Below are positions 47,955 to 58,699 of a DNA stretch of 64,000 nt, one piece after another (the first letter of the stretch is position 1; each line of letters begins with the position of its first letter). The position numbers were made by a program, and so were the translations under genes. The stretch spans positions 85,133,741 to 85,197,740 of the forward strand of contig CM041465.1 of assembly GCA_023213395.1 (NCBI GenBank), given 5' to 3'. Below the pieces are notes generated by a model, which saw nothing but the letters and a program-made list of their open reading frames with translations, made no database searches and was not told the origin of the DNA. Origin of the DNA: Cycas panzhihuaensis (Eukaryota; Cycadophyta).

Positions 47955-48737
47955 GAGTTTCGAGACGTGTTTGCGTGGGATTATGCTGACATGAAGGGAA
48001 TCGACCCCTCCATTATCACTCATAACCTCACCACCATCCCTGGCGCCTACCAGGTGCCGTAAACAACGTCCCTTCAATTCAAGCTCTCAGCCATCGTCAA
48101 GATGGAGGTTGAGGAGCTTCTAGACGCTGGGCTTATTACTTCCATTGACTACCCTAAGTGGGTCTCCAACATTGTCCCCATTGTTAAAAAGAATGGGGCA
48201 ATCTGTATATGTGTCGATTTTTAAGATATCAATAATGCTTGTCCCAAGGACAATTTCTCGTTACCCTTCATCGATCAAATTATTAATCACATCGCCAGAT
48301 TTGAAGTTATGTCCCTAATGGACGGTTTCTCTGGCTATAACTAGATTCAGATTTCTCCCGAAGACCGCCATAAGATGGCCTTCACTACTCCTTAGGGTAC
48401 CTTTGCCTACAAGGCGATGCCCTTTGGCCTTAAGAATGTAGGTGCTACTTACCAAAGAGCCATGCATTTCATTTTCCATAACCTCATTGATAACACATTG
48501 GAGGTCTTCATGGATGATATGATGGGTCTCTCCCGTGTCAGGGCCCATCACCCATCCGACTTGCGTGCCATCTTCTCACGATGCCACAAGTATCACGTCA
48601 GCCTAAATCTGCTCAAGTATGTGTTTGTTGTTACCTCGGGTAAACTCCTTAGGTTCCTTGTGTCCAAACAAGGAATTCAGATTGACCCTGATAAGGTCAG
48701 GGTAATCCTCGACATGCTGCTGCCTAGAACTCAATGA
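47955..48737 (+). pseudogene. reverse transcriptase of element C
   Basis: In frame with gag: EFRDVFAWDYADMKGIDPSI, MEVEELLDAGLITSIDYPKW, DINNACPKDNF, LMDGFSGYN.IQIS, GTFAYKAMPFGLKNVG and FMDD at 48507-48518. The three catalytic Asp remain. Stops: TAA 48060 and 48222, TAG 48342 (shared with B), TAG 48393 (Trp codon in A and B), TGA 48735 (shared with A and B). Confidence 0.92.
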
Positions 48738-49439
48738 TAGATTAAGTCATTTTTAGGAAGGCTTGGCTTTCGTAAGCGCTTCTTAGCTGACTTCGCTGTG
48801 AGTGCTAAACCCCTCACGAACCTATTGAAGAAAGGAGCTCCTTTTGCCTGGTCTAACAAGACCCAAAAGGCCTTCGAAGGACTTAAGGAAGCCTTAGCTT
48901 CTGCTCCTATGTTGGCGCCTCCTCGATTCGATAGGCCCTTCGTCCTATACACCTCAGCGACTGACGAGTCCTTGGGCACTATGCTAGCTTAGGAGGATGA
49001 CTTAGGAACTGAGAGAGCTATATATTTCATCAGTCACACCCTCGTGGCTGCTGAGCTTAACTATTCCCCTGCCGAGAAGGAATGCCTCTCCTTGGTCCAT
49101 GCGACCAAGAAGTTTAGACACTACTTGCTTGGTAACACCACCAAGGTGATCATTCAATCTGATCCCTTGCGATACTTACTAACTCGTTTGGATTTGACGG
49201 GTAGGGCTAGTCGTTGGGCTGTCTTACTTCAAGAATTCGACCTCCATATCATTAACCAGAAATCAAAGAAGGGAATGATAGTGGCCGAGCAACTCGCAAA
49301 TGCCCCTATCCCTAACTCCTTTGGTGCCCCCGTTGATGACTCTCTCCCCCATAAGTCTATCCTAATGGTTCAGGGAGCCTCTCCCCATCCACTCATCGAC
49401 GATGAGTGGTATGGCGACATAGTGTGGTATCTTACATAG
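48738..49439 (+). pseudogene. pol RNase H of element C (degenerate)
   Basis: IKSFLGRLGF, LTNLLKKGAPFAWSNKTQKAF, FVLYTSATDESLGTMLA, KECLSLVHATKKFRHYLLG and SRWAVLLQEFDL. The first catalytic Asp of the standard LETDAS block is missing, as in A and B. TAG 48738, 48990 (shared with A; CAG in B) and 49437 interrupt it. Confidence 0.87.
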
Positions 49440-50660
49440 CAGCAATACCGCCCTGACACCAGTAGCAAAGTTAGATCTCGTATCTGGACTTCTGCCAGGT
49501 AATACCTCCTCATAGATGAGGTATTGTACAAGAGATCCTTCGATGGGATCCTCCTCCGCTGCGTCACTACTGACGAAGTTGACCAGGTACTTCGCGAATG
49601 CCACCACGGTATTTGTGGGGGTCACTTTGGGGGCCAGTCTATGGCTTAGAGGATCCTTCGCATGGGTTATTTCTGGCCGTCCCTCTTCAAGGATGCTCAT
49701 GCCTTTGCTCTAAAGTGTCGGTGGTGTTAGGAACATGCCAACATTTCCCATATGCCTTCCAAGGCTCTACATCCCATTGTTTTACCATGGCCTTTTGCTC
49801 AGTGGGGACTAGACCTTATTGGGGCTATCTCCCCACCTTCATCGTCGCAGCACAAGTTTATCTTGACTGCCATGGAGTATTTTACTAAATGGGCGGAGGC
49901 CATCCCCTTGATCACTACCCCTGGTAAAATGATTGCCACGTTTATTTACTAGCACATCATTTGCCATTTTGGAATTCTGGACGTCCTAATCACTGACAAC
50001 GAAACTCCTTTCTGTAATAAGGAAATGGATGAGCTTTGTGAGAAGTTCAAAATTTCTCACAAGACATCCTCCCCTTACTACCCTCAGGCAAATGGCCAAG
50101 TGGAGTCTTTCAATAAGACTCTCATCAACATTCTCAAGAAAACCGTTGTTCAATCCCAAAAGGATTGGCACCTTCAGTTGCCCTCCGCCTTGTGGGCTTA
50201 CTGCACCTCTATCCATTCTGCCACGGGAATGACCTTGTTCTCCCTGGTCTACGGCACCGAGGCGGTACTCTTGTTGGAGGTGGAGATTCCTTTCTTACGA
50301 GTCTCCCTTCGAGGTTTCATCGACGAAGAGTCGATCCATCAGGCTCGCCTACTGGACCTCGAAGCTTTGGATGAGAGATGCTTAGTCGCTTATCAGGCTA
50401 ACCTGGCATCCAAAGCTCGCTCACAAAGGGCCTACGATAAACATCTTCATTCCCACCCTTTGTTTTCTGGGGACCACGTCCTCAAGCTCGAGTATCTCCA
50501 TGATCGCTTGACCAAATTCGAACCCCGATGGGTTGGTCCTTTCGTCATTATCAAATCCCTCGATAATGGCACCTATAGGATAGCCACCCTAGAAGGGCTT
50601 GAATTTGAGAAAGTTTTACGCATGATCTTTTGGCGATCCCTTCGCCCCGCTCCGAAATGA
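49440..50660 (+). pseudogene. integrase of element C
   Basis: Zinc domain HHGICGGHFGGQSMA and CRWC.EH; core Asp in GLDLIGA, Asp in LITDNETPF (Gly changed to Glu after the Asp-Asn), Glu in GQVESFNKTL. TAA 49500 and TAG 49647, 49728 and 49950 interrupt it; from 50025 it is open for 211 codons. Near 50610 a 26-bp deletion relative to B removes the NRKILKK end and puts the last codons out of frame, giving a different C-terminus before TGA 50658-50660. Confidence 0.9.
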
Positions 50661-51294
50661 GCCTAAACTACCATCTTAGGTTGCCCCTATTCTTCCCAAC
50701 TACAGGTAGAATGGCAATTTAAGATGGATCCTTCTTCTTCTTTCTGGTTCCTTTCACGGAACCCGCATTCCCGTACCCTCTCGGGAACTTTTATCATCCT
50801 GCTTGGGCATTCCCCAATCAGGAAGACGCTTGGGAGCATCATCGCTCCTCTTTCCTGTCTGTCGTTTCCTTTGCATATCCTACTATGCTCTTCTGCAGAC
50901 GTGTATGCCACTCTATCCTCTAACCTCACACCGCTTTGTTGTATCCACTCACGACATGTGTGTGTGCTTCGGTTAGACATATAGCCATACATGGAAGGAA
51001 ACATGTGCATCATACAATAAAATATTCATAACATAAAGTATCCATAGCATAACATTTACAACATACAAAATAAATATACATGTCATCCACACATGATACA
51101 TCATACACAGTATCTCATATCCAAATGGGGTTCCAATTACCCTATATATATATATATATACATCCAAAAATCATGTCACATCATACATCTGGGAAGCCGG
51201 TGTCCTTGCAGGGGGGTACAATCATATGGTGCTATATATGATCCCCTGGAGGCCTGTGCTTTCCCCTGATAAAATCATATGTACATATCCTACT

Positions 51295-53695
51295 CTACTG
51301 CTGCTCCACTCCTGGGGTACCATCTCCTGGTCTATGTGATCCCTCTCCTGGGGACCACATGCCTCCGAGGCTCCTCCTGGGCCTTTACGAGCTGCCTGTC
51401 TTGCTCTCCTCATCCCATGGTCGTCTCGGGGTCGTCGCCTCCGTGTGGGTATGCATCTTGCTCTGGCTCAACCTCGACACCATCTGTGCTACCAGCTGAT
51501 CGTATCGGGCCTGGATACGATCCCTCTCTCCTTGGAGTACTTCCTCCGTCACCCTGAGACGCTCTGTGACTACCGCTAGCTGGATCCTGCTCCTGGCATC
51601 TCCACCTGCTCTGCCTAGTGCCTTTAGAGCCTGCACCCGTCCGCATAGCTCGTCCCTCTCGCACCTCGTATCGTCTCTCTCCTACTGCAGTCGTCCCTGG
51701 GATGTCACCTGCTCTTGGGACTCCGCAACCCATATGTCCCTCGCCCTCACCAACGGGGTGAATGCCTCTACGTGGGCACCTGCCGCTCTACGCTCATCTA
51801 CTGCCTGGATAGGCGGTTGCCCCTCTGCATACACCTGAGGGAATATCTCCCTCACCATAGCCTCTATCAGTCTCTGGATCTCTACTGCACCTGCCAATAC
51901 AACATGCCATATGTCAGTATGTATCTTGCCATATACCATAATCAAATCAAACATCTATCTGAATGCCAAGCAACACTGGAAAAGGTTAGGTCCCACCTGC
52001 TGTGGCCGCCAGCTCCTCTGGTCGTGCGGCATCCTCTCCTCCTAGCTCTCCGCCAGCCGTAGGTGCCTCATCCTCTGGCACCTCCTCTGCCTGGGCCTCC
52101 CTCCTCGCAGGGACCAGCTTAGCTCTCGTCCCTCCAGATCCCATCACGATCTGCAGCCTGCAGGCCTTGGTCACAGGTCTCCTGCTCTCATCCTACGTGC
52201 CTGATGGGCCTGCCTCTCTTTCGGCAGCCCCAGATGGACCCTCTGCACCTCCTGCCATCCCTAAGGGACCTACCTCTCCTGCAGGTCATGATGGGCCGGC
52301 CCCATCATCTCCATTGTCTCCATCGTCTCCGCCATCATTACCTGCGAGCACTCCTGCTCTGCCTGCCTTGTCGTCACTATCCCACCTCACTGTCCTATAG
52401 GGCTCTGCTACGTAGTCTGGTAGGGTGAGGAGGTTTAGTGACATAGCCTCCATCAATTATCGGATATGGGCTCGGTCCTCCGTCCCTCTCAGCCGAGTCT
52501 GTCACCTATGGACCACTAGGGCCCGCTCTGTGATGGGGTGTGGTCCCCCCGCTGGTGCCACTGCCGCGAAATGATCAAAGAACCAACACTGTAGCAGTGT
52601 GCTATATGACAACCCACCTCTGCCAGTCGTCTTGATAGTGTCTAGCTGGGCGATGAGGTTCGCCGCTATTAGGGTCGCCCAATCCATCCTCTCGCTGGCT
52701 TCACAACGGCAAACCACATCCAACCATCCACCTGGTATCTCCCTATAGTTCTACTCGGGAAACTGAATGTAATGCATAGTATAACCAGCTTCCTCACCCG
52801 AGGAATCCCTGACATCAGTACAGTTTGGAGGGGAGCTCTTCTCTGCTCCCATCTATCTGCTCCTGTGAAGAACAGGGCCATTTCCGCAGGCCGCCTCGGT
52901 CCGGCGGCGTCCTCGACCGGCCTCTCATCACAGATACTCAAAGATTCGCCATATATCTCTCGGCATAACCATCACATCACCTACCTGCGGTAGGTGGAAC
53001 ACATGTCTCCTCCTATTCCAATGGGATACTATATCGACCAGCAACCTTTGATCTGATGCATACTGAGGTGTCTTGAGGGCCTTGTATAGGCCACACCTCT
53101 GCAGGATCTCCCGGTCCTCCTATGATGCCATCTCCATATAACTCAACATGGCCATACCTATGTTCTCATGGTTATCTACCACGATGATAGCCTGTTCACA
53201 CCAAAAAATAATCCAAGTTAGCTTCACATCAGTTACTATCATCCCTCACTCTCTCAAAACTCTCTCTGCCTAAGATTTGGGGCTCTTTTGGCCCTTGTAT
53301 CTCTTTTTCTCCTTTTCTGCCTTCGTATCACGCCAAACTTAGCGGTACCGCTAAGTTTGGCATGGGTCCCGCGGTGATCGGGTCCCGTGGTAATGATCAC
53401 GACACCGCGATGATTAACACAGTACGAACAATGATCCCCCAAAAGGGGGGGACTTCTGCCCTGAAAAATAAAAAAATTCTTCTGGTGGACCCCATGGGGC
53501 CCATCGGGACCAGGGCTCCCTAATGCCCAGGTCCCCGCCTCTTTCTGGGTCTGATTCTGACTCCGAGAGGCCTCTGATTGCCCATAAGGGGCACTAAAAA
53601 CCACATAAAACTACAAAAAACCAATGAAATTTGAACTTTGAAATGGGTCGAGTTTAGTGATATCCACTCACTGGATCTGGTCTCGCTGTCGCCAT
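51295..53695 (-). pseudogene. antisense spliced gene of element C: plant mobile domain (PMD) protein with coiled-coil tail
   Basis: Exon 1 is 53695-53672 (MATARPDP), then donor GTGAGTGG. Intron 1 is 53671-53192 with acceptor GAACAG. Exon 2 is 53191-51997, one frame: AIIVVDNHENIGMAMLSYME, CGLYKALKTPQY, NRRRHVFHLPQVGDVMV, MDWATLIAANLIAQLDTI, an acidic Gly/Asp run, and GPS repeats. Intron 2 is 51996-51891 (GTGGGA ... TTGGCAG). Exon 3 is 51890-51295: VEIQRLIEAMVREIFPQVY and a charged coiled-coil-like part, ending CAG-CAG-TAG. The joined length is 1815 nt, 605 codons, with about a dozen nonsense codons and no frameshift. The ATPase, nuclease and transposase families are not seen; PMD is the only domain resemblance. 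Confidence 0.75.
53332..53361. promoter_or_regulatory. perfect 30-bp palindrome inside intron 1 of the C antisense gene
   Basis: Two 15-nt arms (left arm GCCAAACTTAGCGGT) meet at a GGTACC centre. It is equivalent in place and core to 21357-21388 in B, although the arms have changed together. Confidence 0.8.
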
Positions 53696-53853
53696 CTCGT
53701 TCTATCGATCCCGCTAGCTCTCTCTGCTCTCCGATCCAACGGTCCAATCTCTCCTTGTATGCCTTTGAAGTTGGGTGGCGCTCCACTGCGTAAGGGAATG
53801 GCTCTAGTTTCGTACGAGAGCCAGTGAAAATTAATCCATTTTCCGGTTGATTT

Positions 53854-53862
53854 CCTTATATA
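53854..53862 (-). promoter_or_regulatory. TATA box for the antisense gene, element C
   Basis: Minus strand TATATAAGG, about 160 nt upstream of the ATG at 53695, exactly as in B. A candidate start of antisense transcription. Confidence 0.6.
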
Positions 53863-54376
53863 GGCGGGGGCCCCAACATGCACTTCTTCCGTTTCTCGGC
53901 CTCATGATCGTTGGGACCGCCCTGCCTCGATTGCCTTTGCCTTCTGGCCCTGTCGCCTGTTGTGCTCTCTTGACACCCTTTTTGCGCTTCTCCGTAGGCA
54001 CATTTATGGTGCCTCATTTTTGCACCTTTTTCCCTGGGCCTTTCTGTCTCATTTTGCGTGCCACTCCCGTGCATGCCCGAGTTTATACTCGTTTGGCTCG
54101 TTTTGTTGCCCTAGACTCGTTTTCGCAGTCCTTTTTCACTCTTGTGGTCCCCAAAGGGAATGCTCCCCTATCCGGGGGCATGTTTCACTTTCTGAAGTGA
54201 CCTTTTGGTGCCCTAGGAGGCTTTTTCCTCCGACCACTCTCCGCCGGTGATCGGACTGCTTGCTCTCACCCTGGGTAACCTCATTGCTAGGTCCTCCTAC
54301 CCTTCATAGCCACTTTTTACTTGCCTCTCGAGTATTGCTTTCATTATTCATTGACTACCAGGATTTTGTGTCACCA

Positions 54377-54799
54377 ATGTCCATCTACATCTTTACTGAC
54401 GGTGGAAGCCACGGTAATCCTGGACCTTCTGCCACTGCATGGATCCTCTGCAACCCTTCTAGACATGACCTCCTCTGCTCTGGGATCTTCCTTCCAGAGG
54501 CCACTAACAACAAAGCTGAGTATACAGCTGTTATTGAAGCCCTTACTGATGCTCTCTGTTTCCATCACGAATCTATCGTTTTGCTTTGCGACTCTCAAGT
54601 TGTGGTGTCTCATCTCACCTAGGTTTACCAAGTGCAGTGCCCTCACTTGAGGACTCTTGCTTCTACTGCCAGGTCTCTCCTGGCCTGCTTCTCTTCTATC
54701 GATATCTAGCATATCCCTTGGGCCCTCAACGCTGAGGCAGATAGTCTCATTCGCCTCATCCTTAAGCAGTGCCTCCCTCTCCTTGCTAACCGTCCTTGA
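54377..54799 (+). pseudogene. archaeal-like RNase H (second RNase H) of element C
   Basis: 141 codons in one frame: MSIYIFTDGGSHGNPGPS (Asp), EATNNKAEYTAVIEAL (Glu), LLCDSQVVVSHL (Asp), HIPWALNAEADSL (His/Asp). Only two stops, TAG 54620-54622 and TAG 54707-54709, both at Gln codons in B or in the family. It degrades RNA in RNA/DNA hybrids and probably replaces the degenerate pol RNase H. The upstream open frame (from 54260) is probably non-coding extension. Confidence 0.9.
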
Positions 54800-55202
54800 G
54801 GCTTGTCTGGCCCTCCAGTCGCCCAAGCCCCAGGTCGTCTTACACTTTGCTTTGCGACCCATTCGCACCTCCAAAACTTGGCTGCTAACAAGGTAAAACT
54901 ACGGCGCCTACTCTTTGTTTACTCTTTATTTAGCTATGTACGTCTTTCTACATCTTTTGTGGTGGGGGCAGCCCCCTCACCCTTTCTCATCTCTCCAGTC
55001 GATTCCCAGGTGGCTCATAGGTAGCCCCTATATTGTCTCCACCGCTGCTTTCGTATCCACGCATTCTGCCATGACACTCGCCGGCACCCTTGCCTACTAT
55101 TATGATCTTGATTAACATATCTATATACACATGTGCTACTGACAGTTGTGTTGCCAGCATTGGCCATCATACCAGGCTCTCGAGCGGCGAGGCTCTGCTG
55201 CT

Positions 55203-55212
55203 AAGGGGGCAG
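55203..55212 (+). other. polypurine tract of element C
   Basis: AAGGGGGCAG directly before TGTTTC of the 3' LTR. Confidence 0.85.
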
Positions 55213-57927
55213 TGTTTCTCGACTTCTAGGAATGGATACGAAATCATCGACTCAGGTAAGTGTAGGTATGTTTCTCGCATTATCATCGCTTTCTTTTGAT
55301 GAGTATTTACTTGCATGTCTGCATGTTTGTGGCTTTGTAGATGACTTTGCCTTCACCTACACTTATTTTAGCCTATGACGACTATAATAGGGGCACACTC
55401 CCAGCGAGTGTGGCACCCTGGTGGCCACTCCACTTCCCGCATATGCCCTCCTCACTCCAGGATCCACTCAGTTTGTGCCACCTCTACCCGTATGATGACC
55501 TGTCATCATTTAGTTGACTTGCCACACCGTTTGAGCCCTATTTTTTCTCTTCTGGGCCTGTTTGTTAGCTTGTTTGCCCCCGGGTAGGTGTCTTAGCCCC
55601 CTATTAGTCCTTTTTGTCATTTGCCCACAGCCTAGGATGGCTGGCTAGGCCTGTTTTTACCTCTGAGCTAATACTGCCGAGATTTTCACGGTACCACCGG
55701 AATATCCGCGGTACCGCAGATTTTGCGGTAGTATGACTGTTCTAACTTATTTTTTAAAATCTGCCATGGCAATTTTGCATTTATTGCGAAACTGCCACAT
55801 GTCTCGTGACTTAACTCGCTGCCAGCCGCGCCCTAATCACTTGCTTTAGGGTTTGGGTTGGGTACTTAAGTTATCATTTACTTATTTTTGAGGACTTTTG
55901 GCTCACTTTTGGATTGCTCCTCAAGGAAACCACATTGTGCTCTACTCTTCTCTGCTGCCCTGCTGCTACCATAGGATTTGCGTCTCTCCTCTAGCGCCCA
56001 GCTCTCCTTCAATATGGCTAGGACATCTTCCCAGCCCCTCACACACCTTGGAGAGGGCCCCTTGGAGAGATTTCAGTAGATTCTTGCCCTGGCGCCTTCA
56101 AGCTGCCCAAGTGTGTGTTCTCCCTTTAACTTCGCTAGTAGGGTCCTAAACCCGCTACACCACAATTTCTGGGCTGATTTCTCAGCCTCTTCTTACCAGC
56201 CTTTGGTTGAGGCAAGCACTTCTCCTCTTCCTCTCAGGTATTCACTGATTTGAGTTGTGTCTCTCGTGCTATTGATGCCCTATCTTGCTTGTTTCTTTAC
56301 TTGTCCTTGTGAGGGCTATTTTCCTATTTATATTGGACTGTTTTACCTCTATTATAGTGCCTCTTACCTGCATTTGTTGCTCAAGGCAGTAGTACTGAGG
56401 GTTGACATAGGGTTTGGGAGAGAGCTGGGTGGATTCCACACCACCTTCCACGCTCCTCAAGTGGCTCTAAGCCCCCCAAACCTTTCCTCTTGCCTTGTGT
56501 TGTCCTTGGCACTCAAATAAGGGTTTGTTGGCCCTCTCTTAGCCGCTGAAATCAGCGCTGTCATATGTTGCAGTGCTGGTTTGAGGTCTTAGGCTTGGGT
56601 TCGGGCGACTTACATAAGTCCCGACTGCTTGTTCTTGTCCAACTCTTTTCCCGGTAGCCCGGTTTGCTCTCCATAGCGCTCCGGTTCACCATAGGTCTTC
56701 TTTGGTTCCTTCCTACCCCCTTGCTACTATTTCCAGCCACCTTTCTTGGCCTTGCCCTCGCTACCTTGTGGGTTTTGGGGGAGGTTAGGGTGTTCTTTGC
56801 AGGAGGTGGGCCACTCTGAGGCTTACCGGTTACTTTCCTTTCACTTCGGTTGTCCTCTTTCATATATTATCATCATTGTGTTAATGCTAACATTTATGTG
56901 TTTAAGTTCATATTTGTATCACATAGACATGTATTGTTAGGATCTCATAATTACATGTTAGTCCCCTTTCTCCAGAAAGGGGGAGGTCACCGTTGCTTGC
57001 AGGTGCTTGGAGAGCGTAAAGGGTATATTCTGCTCGTTCCATTACCGGTAAGTACTCTTACGCATGTTGTACTTTCATATTTCACCAGCTATTAGTATTT
57101 TGTTCCTTTCTTTTCTTGGTTTTGTACTTTAGTATTTTTCTAGGGAAGGTAAGGGAGCCCCTCTTTCCAGTCCGCTGTGATGCTTCGTATCTGCTACACC
57201 TCGTGGAGTAGTTTGGTGTCCTTCGGGAGGGCCCTCATCACGTACGCCTCCGGTCCAGGTGCACGCCTTGCTCCACCCTACTACTCTTTCCTTTTGAATT
57301 CCTTTTCATAAGTAGTAATTAACTCATTGGAGATCAAAAGGGAAACTTAACTTTGCTTTCGGTTCATGCTTTGTTTGTTTTATTGCATGCATCTTTGCTA
57401 CCATAGGATAAGGTCATAGGCACTGCTCCTTTTTACCTTCCCTCTCTTTCTTTGCCGTGCAAGCTTCTTGCCCTCCGTATTACTTGGATGCCTGGTTAGT
57501 TTGCTTAGGCATACCTTGACCCACCTTCTTGGGTCATCCTTATTGCTTTCCTTTGGTTCCCCGCTCTGCCGGATAACTAAAGTGACCCTGTCTATAGGCC
57601 CGCCACTTGCCTATCCTTCTTCGTTTCCTGTTGCTTTAGGGAAACCCTTGAAGGTTCCTCTCCTTACCCTTCTGGCCATCCAAGGGTAGGAGGATCCTTC
57701 CCTTAGGTCAACCTAAGCTAACCCTACGCCTCCTCACCTCTTATTCGAAGTGGTGGGGGATCACCCTTTGGTAGCCACATTCCATTGTAGGTCCCGAACT
57801 TGCGCTCCAGCGCACGGGGTGCCTTGCGTGGTAATTACCCTACTTATAGGTCTCTTTCTTGATCATATTATCACCTACTCTTACCATACCTATTTAATTA
57901 GGTAGCTATCCCGTAGATGCACGTCCA
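55213..57927 (+). repeat. 3' LTR of element C (2715 bp)
   Basis: Direct repeat of 41106-43805, starting TGTTTCTCGACTTCTAGG and ending GTAGATGCACGTCCA. Confidence 0.95.
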
Positions 57928-57932
57928 CCTAT
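57928..57932. repeat. target-site duplication, right, element C (CCTAT)
   Basis: Identical to 41101-41105. Confidence 0.93.
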
Positions 57933-58480
57933 TAACATGGATAATTTAAGATAAATAGCTCATTATATTTGGTAAATGGGGTGTGGATCAAGTTTGGTGA
58001 TAAGGAATCAAAGTTAGGGTTTTATGTTGGCTACGAGACCTGGAACCTTAAGAGTGCTCAAACGGACGACAAGTGGTGGCTGCGAGCCCTAGAAGGCTTT
58101 GGGCTCTTTTGTGATAGGGTGGGGCTTCCCCTAAATGATACTCACTAGTTTGTATGTAGGCAGAATGGCAGAAGATAGGGTATTTTAGCGCAGTCCTAGT
58201 GGAGAGTTGTGTTCTCTGTTTTAAATGGGTTACTCTCAGGTATGATGTGGTAGAGCCATTTTGCAAAGGAGAGATGCCAAAATGGAGTAGATCATCCAGA
58301 GGTAGGAGCTTCTTATTGTAAAGGCACCTTGGTGAAAGATAGAGGTAGTGGGCTGAATGAGTTTGGTGTAGTGTTACTTGAAAGACACTAGCTAAAGGCT
58401 TAGAAGCAGTGAAGTGTAGCGCCAGGTGAGAACCTTCCTTTTATGTATTGATTTATACATTAGTTGTATGCTTCTCTAGT
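57933..58480. other. flank between element C and the LINE coding part
   Basis: About 550 bp, less AT-rich than the DNA left of C. It may include the LINE 5' untranslated region; no coding block is recognised. The exact LINE start cannot be set. Confidence 0.4.
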
Positions 58481-58699
58481 AGTTATATTAGAGTATAATC
58501 TTAATATGGATTAGAATGAGTTGATGAATATAGATAAAGATAGAATATTACATTTGGAGACTCAAAAATAAAAATACACTAATCCAAACCAGATCCAACA
58601 ATTAGGAAATAAAGAATTTATTGACACAAATAAAAGAACAATATTGGAGGCCCAGATTTTGAAACCTAATAACCAAATCTAGAACCTTAATACTAGGAA

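Larger units (their letters stand above)
41106..57927 (+). mobile_element. Tat-like Ty3/gypsy LTR retrotransposon C (complete, decayed)
   Basis: A 16.8-kb element with the same plan as B: LTR, primer site, gag-pro-pol, antisense PMD gene, aRNH, polypurine tract, LTR. The gag-pro-pol frame is unbroken by frameshift from 43980 almost to its end but holds 26 stops, so no full polyprotein could be made. LTRs (2700 and 2715 bp) differ from B's in most of their length but share ends and the palindrome core. In the first 250 bp the two C LTRs differ at about 20 places, nearly all transitions. Confidence 0.94.

Noticed and set aside
43980-50660. Reassigned genetic code (TAG/TAA read as Gln) to explain the stops in C
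   Set aside because: The same codons are Gln, Arg or Trp in sister copies, TGA stops also occur, catalytic residues are lost elsewhere, and plant nuclear genomes use the standard code. Mutation explains it.
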